Origin: Catonia carolina
Lineage: Eukaryota > Arthropoda > Insecta > Hemiptera > Achilidae
Direction of reading: 5' to 3'
DNA: 64,000 nt
Assembly (NCBI GenBank): GCA_035578175.1
Contig: JAQMRL010000014.1
Location: forward strand, 11,322,274 to 11,386,273
In this document: one piece after another, positions 11,188-21,900 of the stretch
Position numbering within the stretch: position 1 is the stretch's first letter
How the letters are laid out: each line of letters begins with the position of its first letter
Program-made: the position numbers and the translations under genes
The notes under the pieces: model-generated
Told to the model about the DNA's origin: nothing
Seen by the model: only the letters and a program-made list of their open reading frames with translations
The model's database searches: none

Positions 11188-11941
11188 AATCACAGACCAT
11201 CGACCTTTTTATTATAATTTAACCTACCTTTAACTACCAATATTTCCTGAAATAAAAGGTAACAACCCTTACTTCAACCCTTCCAACCAAAGTGTTATTT
11301 TTTTAGAAATAACTTCTGTACTAACCAGATAAATGTGAGAAACTAAAATAAAAAATAAAAATTTCAGATAATAATAGAATCTGATAAAAATCTGACGACA
11401 TAATCTAAAGAAATGTTTTTGTATTTTAACATCATTAAAGAAATTACTTCCAAGAGAATATAAAAATGATCAAAAGCAATTACTTACACGCAATTTTCTT
11501 CGATGCTCACGAACGGCTGATTATCCGCTAAAAATTATTTATTTATTTATTATGAATGTAACGTGACCTTACACGTGTAACAACTTACATATATTTCTAA
11601 TTTCAGAATTTTATATAGAACGAAAATAAATAATATGAGAATTTAATTTAAATGAATGCAAGAATAAATGATTATTGTTTCTATTTTAAAAAATCATGCT
11701 ACGAGTAATTTTTTCATAAATCAATCTGCATGTAACTGGAATAGAGGTAAGACACATGAAAACCAAGTACCGTATAATGCGGCGTCCCTTTCATTGCCAA
11801 CGTCCGGAAAACAGGAAGTCGATAAATTTTACGTAGTAACATCCGGTTTACTGGACGGCCTTAAGTTATGCATAAAGTGCGAACGTCCGGATAATAGAAC
11901 ATTTACAAAAAAACTTTTAAACGAAATATAATAGAATAATG
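11188..11941. other. Intergenic, nothing recognised
   Basis: AT-rich. The 87-codon open frame at 11668-11931 and its antisense shadow resemble no family I know and have no supporting splice or promoter pattern. Confidence 0.35.
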
Positions 11942-11950
11942 TATTTTGAA

Positions 11951-12140
11951 ACCGCCTCCGTGGCGTAGTGACTAGCGCGCTAGCCTGCAAAGCGAAAGGC
12001 CCCGTGTTCGATTCCCGGCTAGGGTGTGGAAATTTTAACACGTTAAAACCACCGAAGGTTAAGGTACGTTAAGGTACCAAAACTCACAATAGTTGCTAAT
12101 GACCAAGTTGTCGACGCGACTTAAAATGACGTAAAGAAAA
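11951..12140 (+). mobile_element. tRNA-derived SINE (family S1), 190 bp, with TSD
   Basis: The head has box A TGGCGTAGTGACTAGC and box B GTGTTCGATTCC. The tail has TTGCTAATGACC and GACGCGACTTAAAATGACG. It is flanked by the 9-bp direct repeat TATTTTGAA at 11942-11950 and 12141-12149. The tail matches the SINE at 40555-40732. Confidence 0.85.
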
Positions 12141-12176
12141 TATTTTGAATGTTTAGTTTTAAAACGATTTCTTTTT

Positions 12177-12300
12177 ACTTTCTCTTCCCTATATGAATAT
12201 ATAGGAAGGAAAGTATTGTTTTCATGTCGATTTTTCGAAATCAAGTTTCCACCTGATCTACACGTTTTCAGACCCCCTGAACCCAATAAATATGTTTTAG
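12177..12300 (+). mobile_element. HINE-like 5' end left of a LINE/SINE block
   Basis: ACTTTCTCTTCCC, the hairpin, the CACGTTTTCAGACCCCCTGA stretch, then loss of repeat identity at TGTTTTAG. The right-hand part resumes at about 15488 with about 700 bp of the consensus missing. Confidence 0.7.
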
Positions 12301-12486
12301 CTCTTCGTTCTCCTGGTCACCCTTGTTCTTCTTGTATCTTATTCAAATTCTCCTCCTTCTTAACAACTCTATTTCACAATTAAGTCCCAAGGGAATTGAT
12401 TGTGAATTTCCGGGGTTCGAACCAGGAAACCTCTGGTTGACAAGCCTCCCTCTCCCACCAACCGCTCAACCAACCTGGAGAGCCAA
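12300..12486 (-). mobile_element. tRNA-derived SINE-like sequence
   Basis: Read on the minus strand: GGTTGAGCGGTTGGTGGG (box A-like, as in class II tRNAs), then CTGGTTCGAACCCCGG (box B), then a purine-rich tail. No clear target duplication. A different head from SINE family S1. Confidence 0.45.
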
Positions 12487-12686
12487 CGGGAAGAAGAACT
12501 GCCCCAATGATTTGCCGAAAGTTGGTAGGTGGAAGAAAGACCCAAAAACACAGAGTTAGAAGTACCCGGGCCTAATGAATATCAAACGATTGACCGTTGG
12601 CTATATTTACAACCTATTGTCTAACTAATATTCTAATTTAACTTACTCTAAAGGTGCGGTTTCGTTTGTGCGATCGTCGCACGCGA

Positions 12687-15317
12687 TTACTGCATGCAGC
12701 CGCTGAATGAGTCACTGTCATTACTCATCAAATGGATTTCTTCAGAAGTGGTTCCGTTTATGCGTCCGACGCAAGAGATCGCTTGCGTCAAGATCGAAAG
12801 AATGAAGAGATCGCTTGGTATGTGGCTCAATACTGGAAGCCATTCAGTAGGTGTTGATCTGATAGCGCCAGTGATCATTCTCATGGTATTATTGAGTTGG
12901 GCGTCTACTCTATGAGTGTGAGGGCTGTTTAGCCAGACAGGTGCACAGTATTCAGCAGCTGAGAACACAAGGCTCAGAGCTGTTGAGCGAAGAGTTGAGG
13001 CTGAAGCTCCCCAAGTTGTTCCACAGAGCTTTTGTATAATATTATTCCTTGCTTTCAATTTCTCTGCTATTCTTGATAGATGATGTTTGAAAGAAAGAGT
13101 TCTATCAAGTGTTATGCCTAGATATTTTGGGGTCCTATTGTGAAGAAGCAATTTGTTCTCGAACTGGGTTTTGAGCTCTCTCTTGGCAAGTTTGTTGTTA
13201 AGGTGAAAGCAAGAAACCTCAGTCTTGCTAGCATTAGGCTGCAGGCGCCATTGTCGGAAATATCTACCCATTCTCTTCAAATCATGAGAAAGAACCTGTT
13301 CCGCCTCCTTAAACGATCCACACCTAGTTGCTAACACCCAATCATCAGCATAGCCAAACTTTTTGGATGTAGTCTTGGGCAAGTCTGCAATGTAGAGGCT
13401 GAAGAGGAGCGGGGCGAGCACCAATCCTTGGGGCAGACCATTTTTCAGTTTCCTCTGTGTGCTTTTGTTGGAACCCATGATGACTTGAAATGTTCTGTCA
13501 TTTAGCATGCTATTTAAGAGACGAGATGTTATTTTGCATGGAATTACACGAAGAAACTTATAAATCAAGCCCTCTCTCCACACCGTATCATAGGCTGCTG
13601 ATAAGTCAATGAAAGCAGCGGAGGTTTTAAGCTTCTCTTGAAATCCACCTTCAATGAATGTTGTCAATGAGAGGACCTGGTCACAGCAGCTCCGTTTTGG
13701 CCTAAAGCCAGCCTGTTCATATGGTATCACATCAAGGACACTTTGGCAGATTCTATTGTAGATGAGCCGTTCCAATAATTTGTAAATCACCGATAGCAAT
13801 GCAATAGGTCTGTAACTTTTAGTTGAGTCTGCTGGTTTCCCAGGCTTGAGAATTGCTATTATTTTTGATTGCTTCAATTCCTTAGGTACATTGCCAGTTT
13901 GCATTACATCTGTGAAAAATCTAGCCAGCCAAACCCTTGCATATTTTCCACAATTTATAAGGAATTCTGGGTTGATGTTATCAAATCCGGGTGCTTTACC
14001 AGGTTTCATATCTCTGAGCGCAAGACCAATTTCTTCTGCCGTGAAAGGTTGTGCATATTCAGTCACCACTGCATCATTTTTCATCTTTCTCAGTTCCTGC
14101 TTAACCTGGATTGAGTGTTCCTTATCTTTTGGTGCTCTAGATGTTGTCACTATGTGAGACGCTACAGCATTTGGGGTGACACCAGTTTTTTGTCTTTGAA
14201 TCGGAGCTGCACTGCCCAATTTTCTTAGCAATGTCCACGCTTGACGGCTTGAGGTCTGGAAATTCATACTCTCTACTGTTGTTGTCCATTTTTGTTGTCT
14301 AGCATCATCAAGGCTTTGAAGAAGTTCGTCTGCCACCTCCTGATTGCCTGTTTCCCGAAAGCACCGATAAAGTTCCTCACTGTTTTGAGACCAGCCTGGA
14401 ACATATTCCTCGCGAAATCCCCTAGGAATGTGTTTCTTAGCAGTGCTTGTTACTGCTCCAATAAACCTGTTATAATTCTTGCTGATTGGTGGTATCCAGC
14501 CCAGGCATTTGTCCAAATCTCTTGAGAAGTGTTCCCAGTTTGCTTTCTTGAAGTTCCACCTAGGTCGAGGTATGGATGTTACTAGCGGAATTTGGATGCC
14601 TGTTTCCAGTATAACTGGTCTGTGTTGACTGTGAGGGAAATCACAGAGAACCCTTCGGGTGACTGGTAGGGTTTGGCCTCTGTCATCAGTTGATGCAAAA
14701 CATAAGTCTGGATTATATTCCCGTCTCCATGCAGCTGACCTGAATGTGCATCGGTCTTTGGCATCATAAACAAGAGTGAGGCACGCATCTTCCGCCCATC
14801 TCACCACAGCCTCACCATTTGCATCACAATCTCTATATTTCCACAGCTCATGGTGGCTATTAAAGTCGCCCAGGTATACAGCTGGATGAGACTGTATTTG
14901 AACAACTGTGCTCGGCCATGGGACGGCCGGAGGCTTATATATATTTGATACACTCAAGCCTCCTACTTTCACAACCACACTGTGTATTTCAATGTCTGTG
15001 GATGTGGAGATGAGAGTAGCATTTTCTATATCATGCCTTACATAAGTTGCTACTCCATATGCTTGATGATATGTGGCACCAAGTAGATCATAACCAGGTA
15101 TCTTGCCTCTTTTCTGTAATTGCTCTTCGGTGTTGCAGTGAGTTTCCTGAATTGCAACCAGATCAATATTGTCTCTTTTTAAAATCTTAGATAAGTACTG
15201 GCTCTTAGAATAACTAATGCTTTCTATGTTCAAATGGCAAATTCGAACTAAAGGTCCGAGATTTTTTGTCGGTAAGTCCTTAAAAGGACTGTTTGTATCA
15301 TGTAGCAACGGGTTCAT
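12687..15317 (-). CDS. Non-LTR retrotransposon endonuclease/reverse transcriptase (Jockey-like), 876 aa
   Basis: ORF2-type protein. The N-terminal AP-like endonuclease has N30 (ICHLNIES), E58 (AIQETH), YGVATYVRHD and D151/N153 (YLGDFNSHHELW). The last motif is S-Q-H at 230-232 instead of the usual S-D-H, so the catalytic Asp is missing. The reverse transcriptase spans about 485-720: KIIAILKPGK, QAGFRPKRSC, AFIDLSAAYD (D571), GLPQGLVLAPLLF and GYADDW (656-660). Shorter than full Jockey ORF2; the C-terminal tail appears lost after SGCMQ. An unbroken 2.6-kb frame suggests fairly recent insertion. Acts in target-primed reverse transcription. Clade is uncertain; RT-motif style fits Jockey or a relative. 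Confidence 0.9.
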   Translation of the reverse strand: MNPLLHDTNSPFKDLPTKNLGPLVRICHLNIESISYSKSQYLSKILKRDNIDLVAIQETHCNTEEQLQKRGKIPGYDLLGATYHQAYGVATYVRHDIENATLISTSTDIEIHSVVVKVGGLSVSNIYKPPAVPWPSTVVQIQSHPAVYLGDFNSHHELWKYRDCDANGEAVVRWAEDACLTLVYDAKDRCTFRSAAWRREYNPDLCFASTDDRGQTLPVTRRVLCDFPHSQHRPVILETGIQIPLVTSIPRPRWNFKKANWEHFSRDLDKCLGWIPPISKNYNRFIGAVTSTAKKHIPRGFREEYVPGWSQNSEELYRCFRETGNQEVADELLQSLDDARQQKWTTTVESMNFQTSSRQAWTLLRKLGSAAPIQRQKTGVTPNAVASHIVTTSRAPKDKEHSIQVKQELRKMKNDAVVTEYAQPFTAEEIGLALRDMKPGKAPGFDNINPEFLINCGKYARVWLARFFTDVMQTGNVPKELKQSKIIAILKPGKPADSTKSYRPIALLSVIYKLLERLIYNRICQSVLDVIPYEQAGFRPKRSCCDQVLSLTTFIEGGFQEKLKTSAAFIDLSAAYDTVWREGLIYKFLRVIPCKITSRLLNSMLNDRTFQVIMGSNKSTQRKLKNGLPQGLVLAPLLFSLYIADLPKTTSKKFGYADDWVLATRCGSFKEAEQVLSHDLKRMGRYFRQWRLQPNASKTEVSCFHLNNKLAKRELKTQFENKLLLHNRTPKYLGITLDRTLSFKHHLSRIAEKLKARNNIIQKLCGTTWGASASTLRSTALSLVFSAAEYCAPVWLNSPHTHRVDAQLNNTMRMITGAIRSTPTEWLPVLSHIPSDLFILSILTQAISCVGRINGTTSEEIHLMSNDSDSFSGCMQ

Positions 15318-15487
15318 ATCGTGTATCGGCTATTTAGTCTATTTAGGGATAATGTTGCTTTTCCAATGTCTTGTTAGTCAGGAGAACCAATTGATTTGTC
15401 TGACTGCCGATTGTTGTTAGCTCATTTAGCGTTACCCAGGGTGCACCACGTGGAGGCGAACTAACATTAAACCCCCATTGTATGCTG
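15318..15487 (-). mobile_element. 5' flank of the Jockey-like LINE
   Basis: Sequence between the ORF2 start and the HINE-like repeat, probably a piece of LINE 5' region or ORF1 end. No intact ORF1 is seen, so the element looks 5' truncated and non-autonomous. Confidence 0.5.
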
Positions 15488-15782
15488 TTTACGACAAAAG
15501 TGTTTACAATAAAATTTATAGGAAATTAAAAGATCTACAACTTTTATTTGAAGCATTTTTTTTGTACAGTGCCTAGTTTAGCGTGAAAGAGCGATTTTCC
15601 GTATATTTCAGCCAAACAGGTTGATTTTCATTTTGCGTCTTTCATATATGATTAAAATTAGGTTATGTTTATTGAGGTTAGTTTTTTGTTTATTGCTAAT
15701 GTTTTATTACTAATGTCAGGTTTATTGTTAATTATTTGCATTGGCAAGAGAAAGTCGTGTGAGTGTTTCACACCAGATTTTT
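15488..15782 (+). mobile_element. HINE-like 3' part, 43 bp before receptor exon 1
   Basis: From TTTACGACAAAAGTG to GTGTGAGTGTTTCACACCAG and a T-run. Same orientation as the receptor gene. It may contribute to the promoter or 5' UTR of the gene; there is no direct evidence for that. Confidence 0.75.
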
Positions 15783-15825
15783 ATTTATTTATTTAGTCAG
15801 TAATTATTTATTATTTTCCATTTAG

Positions 15826-16638
15826 ATGAATGACAAAATTGAAGTATCAGATTTATCAACATATTTAAAAACATATTTAATGAAAACCGGAATAAATTTA
15901 GAAAAAAAACATGTGGGAATAAAAACAAAATTATTATTCATTTTGGCAATATATTTTTTAGTATCTTGTATAATATGTACGATTAAAGAATGGGATGACA
16001 TAAATCGACGTTTTTTAGCGATGGAAGATGTGAACATATCGTTAATCGTTATCGTTTTTTATTCAGAATATTTATTCAGAATTAACGATACATTGGAAAC
16101 ATTATCGATTATTGAACAGGATTATTATCCGATTGTTTTGATCGTTGAAATGTATCATGTATCTGATGTAATAAAAGAGAATATAAAACGGTTTAATTCA
16201 GAAGAATCAAAATTGGCTAAAATTATTTTTACAGCGGGTAAAGCTATAATTATAAATATTTTATTAATGCCAGCTTTGGAAACAATTTACACAATTTTTG
16301 TACAAGAAAAAATATCTTTATGAAACAACGATAGACGATTTATCACTGCCATATGAATATTATTTTTTAAATAAATCTTTATCGTTTTATTTTTTAATAT
16401 ATTTTCTACAGATTATATCACTTGGAAGTCTAATATATATCGGTAGTTCATTAGACGGGACATATCTGTTAGCTCTTAATAAAGTGACTGCTCAAATTGA
16501 ATTATTTCATATATCTCTGAATGAAATTATTAAAGGAAATTATGATGAAAGTATTGGTATGTTTCAATGTAAACATTCTCAAGATTTATTTACGAATGAA
16601 TTTCGAAATTTGGTGAAACATCATCAGAATATTATCAG
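15826..16638 (+). CDS. Odorant receptor exon 1 (N-terminus to TM4/5), with frameshift
   Basis: Starts at ATG 15826, just after an acceptor-like TTTCCATTTAG, so a further 5' non-coding exon is possible. Frame 1 runs to a TGA at 16321-16323. The receptor sequence continues in the +1 frame from the A-run at about 16307-16312 through LYETTIDDLSLPYEYYF to VKHHQNII. Dropping one A restores one frame and makes the total coding length divisible by three. The donor is ATCAG|GTAATT at 16638/16639, phase 2. Predicted membrane segments lie near residues 37-54, 70-86, 138-158 and after PYEYYF. Confidence 0.88.
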
Positions 16639-18893
16639 GTAATTGTTTTTTTATTTGGTAATTTTTAGTACTGTTACGAGGTTTGATCAATAAATTAATA
16701 TAAAAAAGAGCGTTATTAACACTTTTAGGCCCGCCATATATTACTACATTTATGGCAAAAATCTAACGAAAATTACCGAGACGTTTCAAAAAGAGAGCAG
16801 GGTGGTTTCAAAATTTATGACTAACCCGCGCTACTATTTTCATATTAATTTATAGGACTAAAAGTATTTTTCTATGAGTTTGACTTTGTAGAATATAGTA
16901 CGATTTTTAGACACGGTATAATATCTCTTAATTCAGAGTTACGGCAACATCTTTGATGTAGAGTCTTTGTACGTAGAGTCCTCGTGTTTGTGTCCTTCAG
17001 TCTTTAATTTTTCACTGAGTTTTTGTAACAATTAATCAAAAGACTTCACATCATACGAAAATAATTGAAAAACTTCCTACTATCATTTTGTAATTCCGAG
17101 AACATTGTTGAAAATGCGCCTGGCGCTTACAAACGGATGAACCAATACTTCTTTTTCTTCTTTATAATAACATTTTTATGTACTAAACTAACAACCCCCG
17201 CTCACTTCGCTTCACAGCAGCTAATGTAGGCCTCATTAAATTATTTTTAAAACCTCTCTATATACAATATTTGTGGTTTCGTTGCACTGTGGCAGGCAAA
17301 ATAAATTGTTTTTCTGCACTTCCAGCTCTAGAAAGTCCGACATAAAGTTGTCGATGAGTGAAGGAAGCACTCTTGTCTCAAATCGATGCCCATCGTTTTT
17401 AAATGTTTATCCCTGCGATTTAACAGAATTTAATAGAATTCATAGAATACCGATGGAAAAGAACGAGACAGTTGATATGTGGCTGAGATAAGAAAACAGT
17501 AAGTAATACATGGGTGCGGTATGCAGAGTAATTGGAAATATATGACTCACTCACTAGCTGTGGAATGAAAACAAATATATGAAATACAGTACAAAAATAC
17601 AAATTTGATTATTTCCGAATTTTTAATGTTTTTGGAATCAAATGTTACACTTCACGTTTTTCTATGAAATATATAAGTTGAATCGTGCTTCTAGCCCAAA
17701 AAATACACCATCCAGAGGACTTAGAAAAAATAAAAGTGCTATACACCCGATAAACTAAAACATGCGACATCGTCACAGTTTAAGTTGCTTAACTCACTTA
17801 ATTAAAGTTACTTAAAGTTGCAAAATAGCCTATATTGATCAGGAAGCTCTAAGCTATGCAACAATGAAAGATTTTTTTAAATCAGTTGAGTAGTTTCTGA
17901 GATTACCTCATACAAACAAACAAACAGACGTTTCTTCTTCATTATATTAGTATAGATATAGATAAGAAAACACGCAGCACTTACTTCCCCTCGTACACGG
18001 CTGATTTTAGACCACGTGTGGTGAGAAACGTCGCTGATTTTAAACAAATTATGGACCCAGTATATCTTTACATGCTTTTTCCTGCCAAAACTAAATAAAT
18101 GCCACGAGCAATGACAATGTCTTCTTCGTTTCGATTCAGCTCTATGTTTCGTTTCAATAGCTATGTCCACACTCGTGCGATATCGCAAGCGACATCGCTT
18201 GCTCTTAGAGGCATGCCATTCACCTGTCCGCACTCGTTTGACGAGCTCTGTTAAAAAAAAACATACGAATATTTTTGAACACTGTACTAAATTAAAGCCT
18301 GTTCTTTCCTGCGTTGATTGGTTTGACTTAGATTATTTTATTTTGAAACCAGTCGGAGATGCAGCAATTTACGTATAAAGAGTACTCAGATTTTAGCCGG
18401 TTTTCCGTTAATGTGTTATTTGCTAATCTTAAAAAATCGATTAATACACGTTTTCGTAAGAACAAAAAAATATAAAATCGCTAATTACCGCTAAACTACG
18501 CGTTATAAAAGAGAATATTTGAGATAAAAATTGTAGGATTTTAAATTCTCTACAACGTTTATTATATAGCTACAGTTTTGCGCTAAAATGCATATTAAAG
18601 TGGCAATCTTAAATAACACAATTTCTTTAAGAGAAAACAACCTCTCCAAGAATTTTAGCAAATATGGCGCCTACCCTATCTTATAGAGCATAAAAAAATT
18701 AGTAAATGAGTCAATTTTTAAAAAAATAGTAGGAGCAGTTAATAGAAAATCGCAAAAACGTGAAAAATGACACGAATAAACTATTACTTCCGGTTGACCG
18801 ATTTTGATGAAAATGTATGTGTCGGGTTCTCTAGTTGTATCTAACTTAAGTTTCAAGTTCGTACGATGTCGTTTTTGAGATATTCTGTTCACA

Positions 18894-18924
<31 letters not shown>

Positions 18925-21900
18925 GCGCACGCACGCACGCACCAATTGCTAAAAACATGTTTGGGTTCAGGGGTTCTGAAAACGTGTAGATCCGGTGAAA
19001 ACTGGATTTCGTAAAATCGATATGAAAACGATACTTTCCTTCCTATATATTCATATAGGCAAGAGAAAGTAAAAAAAAAAAAATTGAATGCAGTATTTTT
19101 ACTTGCATTTATGTTGTAGCAAACCGTATGCATTAGCAGAAATTGCAAAAATAGCCAGACGTAAAACCAAAAAAAGAAATGTTGTAGCAGTAAATAAATA
19201 CAATACAAAAAATCAGTTTACAAAAATAATTACAATACTTTTTGCCTTTCAGGAATTTGGCTTTACTTAATAAAACGCTTGCAACATCTATGACATTTTT
19301 AAATAAACTGCAATGCCTAATGATTTGTATATGCCTTTACTGTTTTGTTGAAGTAAGTATAGAATAATTTTACTGATAAACTTCTTCTTCTTCTTTCAAA
19401 CAGGGATTAGGCCATGGCCTGTTCCGACTCACATTCTGCTTATATTAATAATTTTAGAAAACAGTTCCCTCAATATTAAATATGTAATTCAGTTTGATTA
19501 ATATTTTATCAATGATAAATTTAATTCAATCTTATAACATTTGTTTTTTTTATCCTTATGGTAATAATCATTGCCACCTTTTCCGTGGCCTGCCTATATC
19601 TCTTTTGCCTACCGGCTGATACTTGAAAATTTTTAGTGGAAGCCTATCGGCTGACATTCGTTCAACATGTTCTTTCCATTGTTGGCGATACGATGCAACT
19701 CTCTCATTCAGGCAGAAGATGTTCAGCTCCTTCCTTATTTCCTCATTCCTGATGTGATCTCTCCTGTCACAGCCCTTAGTTCTGCGAAGAAATCTCATCT
19801 CCGCTGCCTGCACTTTACTCTCAAGTGGTTTTGATGTTACCCAAGATTCACTACCATAGAGGAGTATTGGAGCTGCCATTGTTTTATAAAATTTCATTAT
19901 TGTGTTTGTGGTAGCTTTTTTCCCCAATGTCCTACTGATACTTCCACAAATCATTTGGAACTTTCCTATTTTCTTCTCCACATCCATTTCATCTTTGTAA
20001 CTTATGTCACAGCCCAGATATGTGAATTGAGACACTTGCTCCAATACTTTGTTGTCTATCACAATTTTAGATTTTATCCTTATGGTAATAATCACTGCCA
20101 CCTTTTCCGTGGCCTGCCTATATCTCTTTTGCCTACCGGCTGATACTTGAAAATCTATCACAATTTTAGATCGTATTGGGTACTTTCGTTTAAACTGATA
20201 AACTTCAAAGTAATATTAATAATAGCCTACAGTATAGTCGCGGTAATCCGAACACGTAAGATGTCCAAACTTTACGGATTATCGATATCTAAAATCTTAG
20301 ATTTCGACAATCAAATTAAAAATATACGATATAATGTAGGATAAAAAATACAGATTTAACAAAATACGAGAACACAAAATATAAATGACACCTTTATTTG
20401 AAATCTGTTACAGTATTATTTTCATATAATTTTAAAACAAAATACAATTTTAAAATAAACAATGGTAACTTGTGATTGACATGAGTGTTACTCCACGGGA
20501 AAAATTGTATAGGATCTTTTTCACCTTGAATCCTGAGGTTTTTCCTGGGAACATTTTCCAGTACAATACCGACTTCATTGAAAACTTGATCTGCTGCTAA
20601 AACCCCTTTTTTCTAATTCATCCTACAATTTTGTTTTAAACTTCATAAAATCGTTGTTATCACTAGAATGTTTTCACCGGTAACAGTTAACAGTCTAATA
20701 CCGTATCGGGTTTTTAATTTGACCACCAAGCCTATACAGGCTTGAAAGTCGTCTTTCCCAGTCATATCCTGGTAGAAAAATTTCACTGTTGAGTGAGAAT
20801 GTCTCTACTGACTATAGATTACCTAGTTCTTTCTTGAAAAAACCAGCCCGCTCGGCATCAGGTTTACCTACTGCTTTCAATGTTTTTCTTTTCAGTGGCC
20901 CGCACTCCATTTATTAGACCTTTATAAAGAATTTTTCTAAATGGTAAAAAAAATTAATTAAAAACATGATAATAAAAGATCGTTCAGATGACAGGAGGTT
21001 TCGGTGTACCGGGGGTTTGGATTACCGCAACCATACTGTATAAGGAAAACTACATAATAATTGAAAACACTTAGAAAAGTCCTGGATATTAAAACCCACA
21101 AAACTGTTTACTTTTTTACGTTTCTAGTTACTTTTAACTTACGGTATTTCGGGATGAGGTGGTGTTTCGTATTGCTATTTGAGTCATCTGTTGGCAGTAC
21201 AGAACTAATTTTAAAAGTTATAATAATTATAAAACCATCACGCTAAATTTTTAGATGAAACCGAACGTCCAGAATAGATCCGATGGGATCTACAAGATAA
21301 ATAACATCATGATCATCACATGAATTACAAGTAAATCAGAAAAATAAAATTACCTTCCTCGCCGAGTATAAAAGTATGCTTATCAGCATGCAGAACCTCT
21401 GAAAAACATCAACTTTCCACCCTGCAAATGACACCTTCATTTCATTAACCAAAGGGCCTGTAAAATGAATTTCATTACTCCCAGAGGAGATAACTCTGAC
21501 TAATTCCTCGTCAAAACTAATAGGAACCTGAGTTTGAAGCTCAATTATTAAAAAAAATATGGCATCGATTGTAACGTACTTTATATAAAATTAATGTCTG
21601 CTTAATTCTGCGTTAAACGGTGTATCACAGCCACCCCTTCTAATTAATCATTTACTGTGTTGCCGGCCTTCAATACTTCTCCCGGCCCTTGTCGGCGCGG
21701 TAGGCCCTTTGGCGGCGTACCGACAAACCTTTCAGCTACTTACCGACAGAGGGCTTTGTAGCCAAGGCTCAGTGAATAACCGCCCTCTACCACAGCGCTC
21801 TCAGCAACTATATAAAGAGCGCTATACTCGACAGGGAGATTCAATTCCGATTCAGACACAGGGAGATTCAGTTCCGATCCAGACAGCATCGACAATACAT

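Larger units (their letters stand above)
16639..19252 (+). other. Receptor intron 1
   Basis: GT at 16639, AG at 19252. From left: unique AT-rich DNA, a retroposon-like 3' end near 17815-17960, unrecognised DNA to 18420, an inverted HINE-like repeat (18425-19070) and a SINE tail (about 19105-19190). Open frames inside (17273-17491, 17877-18378) show no known domain. Confidence 0.75.

Noticed and set aside
11829..12041. 70-codon frame across the SINE
   Set aside because: Reads through the SINE head on the opposite strand; coincidental.
17273..17491. 72-codon frame near CCCCGCTCACTTCGC as a Helitron gene
   Set aside because: No Rep or helicase motif could be read on either strand.
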